A DNA stretch of 64,000 nt from Neoscytalidium dimidiatum (lineage: Eukaryota > Ascomycota > Dothideomycetes > Botryosphaeriales > Botryosphaeriaceae): contig CM074698.1 in assembly GCA_037367355.1 (NCBI GenBank), forward strand, positions 3,348,001 through 3,412,000, in the 5' to 3' direction. Position numbers and translations under genes: made by a program. The notes beneath the pieces are model-generated. The model was not told the DNA's origin. It made no database searches and was given only the letters and a program-made list of their open reading frames with translations. This document shows, in pieces, positions 33,733 through 43,287 of the stretch (its first letter is position 1; every line of letters starts with the position of its first letter).

Positions 33733-35513
33733 TCAGCCAAACACCTTTCCGGTCTTCTTGGAAATAAACGCATTCCGCTTGCTCGCCGCCACCTTCTCCC
33801 TACCCTCAAGGACGGGTTTCCGCCAGGTGACGCCTCTGCGCGCGACGGCGGCGTCCTGGTTTAGGCTGTCGAAGCTGGTGGCGTAGGTGGCGACGGCGTG
33901 GGCGATGGCCTGGGTGTTAAGCACGAAGGCCGTGACGTTGAGGTTGTCCAGCGTGTCGCCGGCGCCGTGGTAGTTGATGTCGTACGCGACGCCGGCCTCG
34001 CCGCCGAACGCCTCGGCCTCCTCCTCCGTCTTGATGCCCTCGGCGCCCGTGAACACGCCGCCGGACGCGACGCCCGCATCGAGGAACGGGCCGTAGTCGG
34101 AGCGGCCATCGAAGGCGGTCGCCGTGTAGTTGACGCCGCGGCTGGTGTAGTAGTCCTGGAACAGCTTCTCGGCCTCGGCGGAGCCAGCAGGGCCGGAGAT
34201 GTTGAAAGAGGAGCCGTCGCCGTCGTAGATGGCGTAGATGTAGTTGGGAGAGGCGATCATATCGAAGTCGAGCATCAGGCGCAGCTTCGCGAGCTCGGAT
34301 GCGGGCAGGTTCTCAACGTAGTAGGTCGAGCCGAGCAGACCCTCCTCTTCGCCAGACCACCACGCGAAGCGGACGGAGTTGGTGGTGGTGAAGTTTGAGA
34401 GCTGGATCGCGACTTCGAGGATGCCGGTGCTGCCGGAACCATCGTCGTTAATACCCGGGCCAGCAGCAACGGAATCTGAATGCCCGGAGAGGATGAGCGT
34501 GTTATTCTGATCGCCACCGCGGGTTTGGGCGAGGACGTTGTATCTTTGAAGAGTAATGTCAGCATGTATGATTCAAAATCCATCAGACACGTTTTTACTA
34601 TTTTCCTGTTTCTGTGGGCAGAAGAGCGATCAAACTTACGTCAAAGACTCCACGACCGAAGTGTTCGTGAAGATATCCGCGGTCGGAGTCTGACCTGCCG
34701 CGACCTCGTCGACCAGCTCCTGACCCAGGGCCTGGCTAATTCCGACAGTGGGAACATATGGGCCCTCCTCTCGGGGGGTTCCGAGAGTACCACCATCGAT
34801 ATTCCCCGCGATATTGTTATAGATGATCGCGCCAACGGCGCCGGCAAGACCGGCGTAGACAGACTTGAGGCCAAATTCACAGGTGCCGCGGGAAATGAGA
34901 GCAATGTTACCTTCAACCTCAGCGGGGTAATCTAACTACGGAGCCTGTTAGCTCATTGCAACTTGTACTCATTCTTACTGCTTTTAAGAGATATCGTACC
35001 TGATCGCAGCCAAGGTTCGAGACAGGGACAATTGGAGCAGAGACGTTCCCACTGGCAGAATAGTCGAAGAGAATGGCTTCGGTGATGTTCTCCCCATCAA
35101 TGAAAAGGGAGTAGTCGCCGCTCTCTTGAACATACAACGACCACGGTTGTAGGCTCACGTCGTAGTAGTCCAACGCCGTCAAAGTATTGTAAATATATGT
35201 TACAGTATCATTGTGGCCCTGACCACCCGCGAGGCGGTTGCGGGCAGGGTAAGCATAGGCGAAGCTCTGGAGTTGAGATTCGTGCTCGAAAAGAGCATCA
35301 GCGGAGATCGAGGCTTGGAGCTCTTCCTGGAAAGTCAAATGTCAGTGAATGGAGACCAATGCTCGATGGACATGTTCCACCGACCGAAGTAACAGCAGGA
35401 CGCCAAGCATCGCGCGGCTTGGGTGATGGCTTCCAGGTATAAGGATTAGGAGCAGCCACAACAATGCGCGCTAGGGCGCCAACAAGTGTGGCAGACTGGA
35501 AAGCGGACCGCAT
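33733..35513 (-). CDS. Secreted M28 zinc aminopeptidase (leucine aminopeptidase 2 / aminopeptidase Y type)
   Basis: Exons are 35513-35385, 35326-35000, 34935-34640 and 34543-33733; introns of 58, 64 and 96 nt; 520 aa. A signal peptide is seen at 1-21 (...LARIVVAAPNP). A PA (protease-associated) domain at about 130-225 includes EGNIALISRGTCEFGLKSVY and GAIIYNNIAGN. The M28 catalytic domain follows. Metal and catalytic residues are visible: His272 in SGHSDSV, Asp284 in GINDDGSG, and Glu317/Glu318 in WWSGEEEGLLGS, then MLDFDMIASPNY and INYHGAGDT. Several NxT/NxS sites suggest glycosylation. Family knowledge: secreted LAP2-type enzymes remove N-terminal hydrophobic residues during extracellular protein use. 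The C-terminal basic tail (ASKRNAFISKKTGKVFG) is longer than in some relatives. A good TATA box lies 90 nt upstream. Confidence 0.94.
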
Positions 35514-36793
35514 CTTGAACGGAACTGGAAGTGTAGGAGAAAACGAAAGACAGTCCCGCACACAAGAGAGTGGATGTGGACCAAAGAAGAATGGGCAGTG
35601 GCTTTTATACGTAAAAATAGACGCGTAACGGACCGTATTTCTCCTGGCTAAAACATATCGAGAAAACGATCATGGCGGCATTGAATAGATTGATTTTGGC
35701 ATCCATTGAACTACCCGCAGCCGGAGAAAGAGTGATTGGCGGCGGGCAGCATTGCCTACGCAAGTCATTTTTGGCGGAAGGAACGGATGGGGATCTTCCA
35801 TGAAGCGGGAGCTTAGCTTCATCAGGGAGGAGATAAATTTGCCTGGTGTGAGAAGAGCCAACTGGACGAGAGGAAGGGGCAATTGCCAAGAACCCACGGC
35901 ATCGGCTGCAGAGTTGCGTGATACAGCGGAGAGATTGATAGAGAAACGGGGGGAGCCAAGAACGGGCCAAGACGACAAAGATAAAAGACAGCTTGGCAGC
36001 GGAACAAACCTTATCATGCACCTGCCGTTTCGATAGCGGTGAGAGAGCTTCGGTGGATGAGGCGGACGGGCCAGCAGGAAGGGAGAAGCTGCAAGCACGA
36101 GAAGTGGGCTGGTGGCTATGACAGAGATGCTATTGATAGTCTGCGCGTGGTGAATGGAGAGATTGGCGCTCCTAGAGGATCTTGTATCTAGAAGCTGGAT
36201 AAGTTGGGTGGATTGCGTGGGCGGGGAAAAGGCGCAGGGGCCGTGGAAAATACGGCAAGACAGGCCTGTCATTAAGACCACTCGCTCGCCTGACGGAAGG
36301 ACCCCTGACAGGATATGGCCGAAGAGCAATAATAGCAAGATCTGGCGTCAGTAGGGCCTGTCGACGCAGCAGCCAGCATTGAAGTAATCGACAGGGGAGC
36401 AGACGCGAGGTGCAGGACCGGACGCGGGGTCAAGCATGCGGCGAAGCTTAAGGACGCGGCGGAAGCTTGAAGGCAGCACCAACCTCTTTGCTCTCTTGTC
36501 CAAAACGCTTGACTCGACCGCCCCAACAAACTTCTCGGCTTGCCGATGCCCTCCATTTTCGTCCAGCCGGCGACCGGCTCTTGCTCGCCCCGGCCGTAAT
36601 GTTTCGCCGACGGCTGGGGGATCGCCCGCGCTGGGCCTCGGCTCGTCGCGCCCACATGAACCAGCGCGTCCAACCGCGTCCAATTGTCATCACCGCCATA
36701 CCGCAATTGCAATGCCGAGCTCTCAGGTCCTGAACGAAACGAGAGTCAGCTAAGTCGCCGATCCATCATCTTATAGCCCGCTCTCTACCCACC
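35514..36793. other. Divergent intergenic region, 1.3 kb
   Basis: These are the promoters of the M28 peptidase (-) and the THEM6-like gene (+). A 222-codon minus-strand frame (35670-36338) and its overlapping neighbours have no domain, no consistent frame use and no splice-supported extension, so I leave them uncalled. Confidence 0.45.
35602..35609 (-). promoter_or_regulatory. TATA box of the M28 aminopeptidase gene
   Basis: TATAAAAG on the minus strand, about 90 nt before the start codon, a classic distance for a short fungal leader. Confidence 0.65.
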
Positions 36794-37978
36794 ATGTCGG
36801 GCTCCGCGAAGCTGCCCGTCATCGCAGGCATAGCAGGAGCCGGTGCTTCCCTCGCAGCAATGGCTTCATCCACGACACTGCGCTCCTACCTCTCGCGCGT
36901 TCTGGGCGTCAGCGCTCCCGGCGGCGTCTGGAGGCTGATCGCCGTGATACTGGCCATCATCAACTTCAAGAACCTGCCGTTCATGTGGCACGTAAGTCTT
37001 CACCACGCAACCCCACACCAATCGCATCCAAAATTCACATCGTCCCGCCAGATCCGCCTCTTCCGCGGTCTCATCTACCAGCTCTACCTCCAACCGACGC
37101 CGCTCCCACAGCACGCCCTCTTCCAGCCTCTCATCACCTCGACCCGCTCCCCGCTCACCGAATGCGACTACAACTTGCACAAGTCCAACTCGACCTACTT
37201 CTCCGATCTCGACATCTCGCGCACCCACCTCGTCTCCGCGCTCCTCCGCCAAGGCATCCGCCGGCTCTCCACCTCCAAGAAGGACGCCGAGCGCGCCCCC
37301 GGTACCGAGAACGTCTCCGGAACATTCGCCATCGCGCTCGGCGGCATCACCTGCCACTTCCGGCGGGAGATCAAGCCGTACGCGCGCTTCGAGATCTGGA
37401 CGCGGCTGCTGTGCTGGGACCGCAAGTGGCTCTACCTTGTCTCGCACATGGTGCGGCCCGGCACGGCCAAGCCGACCTCCTTCACGCTGCAGCCCTGGCG
37501 CAAGACCCGGCCCGGCAAGAACGTGCACGAGATGGCGGCGGAGGAGGCGGAGCAGTTACGGGAGAAGCTCAAGGGCGCCGTGTTCGCGACGAGCATCGCC
37601 AAGTACGTCGTCAAGAAGGGCCGCTGGACGGTGCCGCCGGAGCGCGTGCTCACGAACTCGGGTCTGCTGCCGCCGCGGCCCGAGGGTGGCGAGGGAGAGG
37701 GGGCTGCGGCGAATGGGAGCGCTGATGTGTCGGCAAACGACGCTGCAACGGCTCCTTCAACGGTGCCGGAGCAGCCCGTTGATGGATCCTACGTCCTACC
37801 CGCCGTCACTCCTGGCGATGACGGTGAGTGGACTTGGGAGAAGATCGAGAACGAGCGGCTCCGCGGCTTGAAACTGGCCGAGCTGTTTGCCGGCCTGGAC
37901 GGCCTGCATGACGAGTTCAATGGTGGCGTAGATGGCGCGTTGGGCGAATATTCGGACATGATCACGCCTTTCTGGTGA
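36794..37978 (+). CDS. THEM6-like thioesterase-superfamily (hotdog-fold) protein
   Basis: Exons are 36794-36991 and 37052-37978; 374 aa. The 60-nt intron (GTAAGT...GCCAG) is a multiple of three without an in-frame stop. The N-terminus holds a hydrophobic segment (LPVIAGIAGAGASLAAMASS) and a likely membrane anchor around VWRLIAVILAIINFKNLPFM. The core block is SPLTECDYNLHKSNSTYFSD with LDISRTHLVSALL, then ALGGITCHFRREIKPYARFE and WDRKWLYLVSHMV, the pattern of THEM6/4HBT-like proteins. Family members resemble acyl-CoA thioesterases, but THEM6-type proteins have no firmly assigned reaction. The C-terminal third is Ala/Glu/Gly-rich and acidic, and ends in a helical region. Confidence 0.88.
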   Translation: MSGSAKLPVIAGIAGAGASLAAMASSTTLRSYLSRVLGVSAPGGVWRLIAVILAIINFKNLPFMWHVSLHHATPHQSHPKFTSSRQIRLFRGLIYQLYLQPTPLPQHALFQPLITSTRSPLTECDYNLHKSNSTYFSDLDISRTHLVSALLRQGIRRLSTSKKDAERAPGTENVSGTFAIALGGITCHFRREIKPYARFEIWTRLLCWDRKWLYLVSHMVRPGTAKPTSFTLQPWRKTRPGKNVHEMAAEEAEQLREKLKGAVFATSIAKYVVKKGRWTVPPERVLTNSGLLPPRPEGGEGEGAAANGSADVSANDAATAPSTVPEQPVDGSYVLPAVTPGDDGEWTWEKIENERLRGLKLAELFAGLDGLHDEFNGGVDGALGEYSDMITPFW

Positions 37979-38837
37979 TTGTTCCTCCCTCAAGCTTTCG
38001 CTCATTTTTAGGACCTTTTATTCCATTTGGAAAGTGATAGACGAACTTTTGGGTTTGGCCTCTTAGACATGATACCTTGGATTAGACATTCTGTCACCTG
38101 TAGACATGAGGGACTCTGGTTGGCTCAAGAGGATTTTACTCAAGGAATTTGACGTGTTCTTCCTCCCCTGCAAACGTAAGAGTGATTAGTGATGCATTGG
38201 AGACTAAGATTTTGGTGCATAAAGAGTCATCTAGAGCTTGAGGGACTGCATGTTGATGTGGTTATATAAGACTTCAGGACCGACCTTCGCTGGATATCTG
38301 GTCCATCGGGAAACCTTAACCCTCGGGAATTTGTCCTTTCGACAAATGGATTCTAGTAGGAATTCACGAATTTCACATAAACTTGTGATAGTGAAGGCCG
38401 TGATACTCCCCACCTTACTCTTTAGCGTCCTCCATACCGTCCTCGCGAATCTTCCCTTGCAGATGCGACGTATCTGCTAGCAACTCTCTACTACATGCTC
38501 CAACTTCTCTTTGACCTGACGAGCTGCAATCCTTGCCAGAGCAGCGTCGATAGCATCTATATTCGCGGTCCTGTTGGATTAAGCTTCCTCCTTCGTTGGC
38601 GGAATAGTCATGGGTTTATTGAACGCCGCAAGAAGACGAATACATACACATTCACGTATATGCATTGTGCTTCTAGCATTGCCAAGAATCCAAATTTAAC
38701 GTCGGGCTTGATGCAAGATCTGTGGACAGCGGGGTCCGAATCTGCACGTAAGAGAAGACGTCTTGGGCACCCATCCACCAGTCAGAGTTCCCGATTGCGA
38801 ATCCGTAACCGTTCATGGTACTGAAAGGGGCCAATCC
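37979..38837. other. Intergenic between convergent genes
   Basis: This is the shared 3' flank of the THEM6-like gene and RNH201. It is moderately AT-rich. No gene or repeat is recognised. Confidence 0.45.
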
Positions 38838-39896
38838 TCAAAATACTTCTTCAGTAACACGCTTGCCGAACCAATTGGATAACTCGTCACCCTGATCGTC
38901 TTGACCTCCCGAGAAGTATGAGGAGATGTTCATGCCATCCTCGTCATCGACTGGCCAATCGACCTTGAGCCCAGTTTTCTTATCCTCGAGCATGTCCTTC
39001 GCCGTTCCCCAGCTGAAACGGCACTCGGGGCCCCAGCCAAAGAAGGGGTCCATGTTCCGCTTCAGCCAGCTTGAGCACTTCGGGTCAGAAGGATATCCGG
39101 AGCCCCAGCCATTGGCTGCCACCGTTTCGTCAGCACTTGAGGCGTAAGTCTCGTAACAGACGTCCAAGGCGGCGTCTCTGGTCACCTTTGCGCAAACAGA
39201 GGCTGCGGATACGCAAGGATACAGAGAGTCCGCCCTCTTCGCAACAGTGATCTTGACGGTGGGGAAGATGCGCTCGAGCTTCTTTTGGTAGACCGCCGGG
39301 CTGCCGATAGTGTCAATGTAAATCTCCTTCACGTTCACACCTAACGCGAAGACATGCTTGATCAGCTCGATGGTTGCGTCCATGGCCTGGGCGTTGAGAT
39401 TGTAAGTGCCGTTGGCTTTGAGCATGCCGGCCGAGATGTCTCGCGCGGACATGACCTTGGTGGCCCACCCGCAGGATTGGTAAAGATCCGTGTCAGGCGT
39501 GCAGAGATTCTCCATGAGCTCGGAACGGACGGCCGGGGTCAGGACTTTGGAGTCATCGAAATGATGGGTCTCAGCGAGCAGGGAGCGATGTACTGAGAGG
39601 GGGAGGTAGAGCAGGGCGTAAACCATAGGACCTATGCACGTTAGAAACTGTCGCCCTTTTACTTGGAGCAGAATCTATTGTCTGGGCATACCAAGAACGG
39701 GGCCACGTCCTGCCTCATCCACACCGAGCACACATTCAGTGGTCATGTCCTTCGCAATGACCTCGGGAATGGCGGAGAAGTGTGCGTACGAAGCGCCCTT
39801 CAAAATGTCGGCGCTCTTGATGGAAGGTGCGCGAAAGACATCATCAGCAGGAGTTTCCTGCGCCACTTCCTGCGCGTCGATTATAGGCTCATCCAT
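38838..39896 (-). CDS. rnh201: Ribonuclease H2 catalytic subunit A
   Basis: Exons are 39896-39692 and 39631-38838, with a 60-nt intron; 332 aa. The catalytic motif VDEAGRG is at Asp60-Glu61, and the intron splits the following VLG/PMVY. Other RNase HII blocks are HFDDSKVLTPAVRSELME, EIYIDTIGSPAVYQKKLE, AKRADSLYPCVSAASVCAKV (including the catalytic Asp of AKRADS) and SGYPSDPKCSSWL. The C-terminal WGPECRFSWGTAKDMLE is typical of eukaryotic RNASEH2A. Family knowledge: with subunits B and C it hydrolyses RNA in RNA/DNA hybrids and starts removal of ribonucleotides misincorporated into nuclear DNA. Compared with yeast the N-terminal 45 residues are extra and acidic. Confidence 0.96.
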
Positions 39897-40651
39897 AATA
39901 TATATGTTTTGTAGTTAATCGGTGTGAATCGGTGTGTTGTTGAACAATACTCCAGGCGGCGTGGTGAAGGAAGAGAGTCGCGTTCGGAAGACGCGACGGA
40001 ACGCGCCTGGAGAGGTCGCGCGCACAAGCCACAGATCATAAGCCACAGTGCACCGCCGTCGAGATCTTCACTCTCAGCACTATACAGATGTCACGACCAA
40101 GAGTCGCCACCATTTTCTTCATTCGGTCTGGACAGATCTGACTGCAGCATCATACGGGAAATAATTGATGCTTAGTTGCCCATCCGTCAGCGTAAAGCTA
40201 GCCACAATCACCTCGACGCAGCCAGTCTCGATCGGCAAGCCGAACGATTCGGCCAACACCGCTATAGCAGCCCCCACGCAGTGCCCGCCAATCTAACTGT
40301 TGTTGCACAGCTGAAGCTTGCTCAGCCGCTCGCCAAGACTCCGCTGCTTAGCCTGCAAATAAGAAAATGGGCAGGTGCAGCCATCTTGGCTTCAGAATCA
40401 AAGCTTAGTGGCTTGCATTCGAATCCTTCAGTCCAACACAGCCCTGCGTCATTGCACATCCCCGTCATGTTTCTGCTACTTGTTCAGCGCTGCTTTTTTC
40501 ACTCTATAAAGCTTGCCTGGCAGGCGCTTTTTCCTTGTACGACATTACCTCTATCTGAGAGAGCTCAACACTCAACTTCTCGATAGCCACCACCTTCTAA
40601 TTAAACACACATCTCAACTCAATCCATCAACCAGAAAGGACAGATAAAAAT
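39897..40651. other. Divergent intergenic region between RNH201 and the small secreted-protein gene
   Basis: It holds two promoters. A TATA box for the plus-strand gene lies at 40505-40510, and its leader (about 40560-40651) is C/A-rich. A 136-codon frame (40176-40586) overlaps this promoter and has no feature, so it is not called. Confidence 0.45.
40505..40510 (+). promoter_or_regulatory. TATA box of the small secreted-protein gene
   Basis: TATAAA about 145 nt before the start codon at 40652, followed by a CA-rich, ATG-free leader. Confidence 0.55.
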
Positions 40652-40912
40652 ATGGCTTCTACGGCTCTCCGCCGCTCTATTTCTGCCCTTCTCACCTTCC
40701 TCTTCATCATTCAAGCCTTTCTTCCCCTGGCTACCGCCGACCCTGAGCCTGCTCCCGTCCCCATTCCGGCCCCTAAAAAGCCCAAGACCGGCAGCAGTAG
40801 CAACAGCAACAGCACCGACGACAGCGAGAGTATGGCCGCCTTCGGCGCATCCCCGGATACCGTCATGGTCGGCATGAGTTTCCTTGCGTTTCTTGTCTTG
40901 AAATTCTTCTGA
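40652..40912 (+). CDS. Small secreted, probably GPI-anchored protein (86 aa)
   Basis: This is a single exon. An N-terminal signal peptide (basic SALRR-like start, then SALLTFLFIIQAFLPLATA) should be cleaved near residue 29. The mature part is Pro-rich (APVPIPAPKKPK), then Ser/Asn-rich (SSSNSNSTDDSES). It ends with a hydrophobic C-terminal segment (TVMVGMSFLAFLVLKFF) of the kind replaced by a GPI anchor. There is no recognised domain. The start context AAAATATGG and an upstream TATA box support a real, well-expressed gene. The mature chain would be only about 30-35 residues, so a wall-linked peptide or mucin-like surface protein is an inference. Confidence 0.72.
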   Translation: MASTALRRSISALLTFLFIIQAFLPLATADPEPAPVPIPAPKKPKTGSSSNSNSTDDSESMAAFGASPDTVMVGMSFLAFLVLKFF

Positions 40913-41391
40913 ATTTCTTGAATCGAAGGAAAAAAGTCGATGAATGAAACTGTGGGCGTCTTCAACGTGGTTTCCGCAACGCGCGGTTTACTCTCGATTA
41001 ATCAAGAACTTTGGTTTGCGCGGCAAATTTGACAAAGACTGGGAATTAACGACGATTTGCCTATTCGTGATTCAGCGAGCTTTGTATACCCTATTCAGGA
41101 GGTTATTTACTTCTTTTTTCCGCGGTGCGCATGTATTTCCCCTGTAGATATCCTCAAAACAATCCTGTGTAGCATTCACCTTTCTTGCACCCCGCAATCC
41201 CATATCCTTTACCATGCGTATGGTGCAGTGCTACTGATATAGAATAAGCGTCATGAGCAGCTGTTCCCCAAACTCACGTGAAGTCCTCACCAATAAATAT
41301 ACACAAGAATCGAAATAAAGAAAATCCCGTCATCATCACACCAATCCGACAACCCCCAAACCGTTCTTCATCTCCCCACTCCTCACTGGCC
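40913..41391. other. Intergenic between convergent genes
   Basis: This is the 3' flank of the small secreted-protein gene and of the arylsulfotransferase gene. It is AT-rich with no recognisable feature. Confidence 0.45.
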
Positions 41392-43287
41392 TCACTGACC
41401 CGACGAGTATCCCGTCGCCAGCGGACAAGTAACGTCATCGCAACTATCCGCATAGAGCGCATTCGGCACGAACGTCCTCAGCGGCTCGCTCTTCCCTAGC
41501 ACGCTCCCACTCGCATCCAGCGCCTCGACCGCAACCCACGCGTTATACCCATCAACACTGAAACCCGTCTCGAAGCCCGCCTTCTGCGTCTCGCCGAGCA
41601 CGTTCGATACAGCACTGCTACTCTCTCCGCCATAGAAGCGCCACGACCGCACCTCCGTCGCGCCGTTCCACGAAACGAACACGGACGTCGGTGCGGAAGC
41701 GTTGCGGGCGAAGGCGTACACGGCGGGCAGGGTCTTGGGCGCCGCGATCCAGTTGAACGACCAGGCGCGGTAGTTCATGACGGGATAAGCACCCCAGGTG
41801 GCGTACAGCAGCGGCGTGCCGTCGGGCGCGTGCTCCGACAGCGCGTCGATGGAGCCCCAGCCGTTGAAGAAGTTGCCGTTCGGCAGCATCTGCGTGTTGC
41901 CCTGACTGGTCGACAGGGTGCCGCCCGCTTGCGGTGGCGCCGTGATACGCGTTTGCATCGTTGCCTTTCCCGTCGTGTGGTCGAGCGCGACGACCATGGC
42001 GGACGACTCGGGAGAAGTGTTGTTGTAGCCGTTGGACGCGTTGTCGTAGAACGACAGGATAGTATGGGTGGTGTTCTCCGAGACGAAGCGCGCGTCGTGC
42101 TGGTAAGAGAAGTTGAAATTGGTACAGTCGAAGTCGGTGTAGGCGCCGCCGGCGCTGAGAGTCCAGATGATGCTGCCATCTGTGGCATTGATATTATAGA
42201 TGGAGGAGGCGCTGCGGGATGAGATCAGGTAAGTGTTGGAGTAGGAGGACTTGTCGATGGAGTTGATGTGGCTGTGTGAGATTCATCGTTAGCATATTTA
42301 GGCTGTACAAACAGCTGAGTCCTGAAGACTCTGGAATGGACTGAGGTGTAGCGATTACGTACAACCAGTCCCAAGGTGAGCTTGGAGACAGACCCGTTCC
42401 AGAGGTATCCGATGAATTCGGCAGAACGTAAGAAGCGTTCAACGGCACATGGTCAATAGCGCGCCACTCAAAAAGCATCTTGCCGGTCTCAATTTCAATC
42501 TCCTGGAAAACACCATCCTGAAGGTATCCAACACCGGTGGTGATTCCGTATTCGGCTAGGTCGTATGGGATAGTCATATACGCGGTGATCAACGCCGACT
42601 TTCCGTCCTCAATGACATTGAATTCGTGCATATCCACAGAGGGGACACCGCTGCCACCAACTTCGACCGACTTGACGGTCGAGTAGGACTTATCGAGAAT
42701 CAAACCATGGCCGCGAGCGTACCCTTTCATCTGATTGCCCTGCATGAAGCAAAGGTGGTCCTCGCCGTCGTAAGTACAGACTTGAACATCGTGTGAGGTC
42801 TCAGGGCCCGCGAAGCCGAAACCAGACCAAACCAGGTTCTGCTTAGTATCTTAGCTCTAATGCCTAGAATTACATGCTCGGATGATCTTCGTCTACTGAC
42901 GCAAGACTTGTCGTAAATGTATGGCCCAGACTGCGTGGCTCCGTAAGGCGCAATGAATATGTAACCTTAAATCTTTTCTTAGCAGGGTAGTCTATCAATG
43001 TGGGGAACGTCGTCGTCCGGAGGCTTGGCTGCGACTACATACCAGGAGCGACACCGTCTTCCTGGATGGAACAGTTGAGTGCTGGTGGCGTCAAGTCTGG
43101 GCGCTGTTTGGTGCCATCCCGTCAACTCTTGTCTTCTTGCAGGGGGTCTTTAATGGAGCGCACATACTGTATAGAAAGTAGAAAGTGGTTCGGTAGTATT
43201 GTCCTGAGCTGCTGTCAAGGCGGAAAGGGAAAGGGCCACAGCGGCGAGAGCGTTTCGCACTCTAAGCGTACTGGCAAATGGAGCCAT
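41392..43287 (-). CDS. Secreted arylsulfotransferase-family (ASST) beta-propeller protein
   Basis: Exons are 43287-43168, 43103-43043, 42965-42901, 42838-42363 and 42271-41392; introns of 64, 77, 62 and 91 nt; 533 aa. A signal peptide at 1-27 ends ...SLSALTAAQ. The joins give FYTRPDLTPPALNC, GVAPGYIFIAPYGATQSGPY and PWDWFHINSIDKSSYSNTYL. The last of these, together with MHEFNVIEDGKSALITAYM and IIWTLSAGG, is the fungal Arylsulfotran_2 (PF14269) signature. Many N-glycosylation sequons are present. Bacterial ASST enzymes transfer sulfate between phenols through an active-site His. Fungal members have no settled substrate, and HINSI/HDARF are candidate sites. The acceptor of exon 4 could also lie three bases upstream, adding one Gln. 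Confidence 0.9.

Noticed and set aside
35670..36338. 222-codon minus-strand frame
   Set aside because: It lies in a divergent promoter region with no domain and no consistent start. Hydrophobic stretches alone are insufficient.
40176..40586. 136-codon plus-strand frame
   Set aside because: It covers the TATA box and promoter of the small secreted-protein gene and has no feature.
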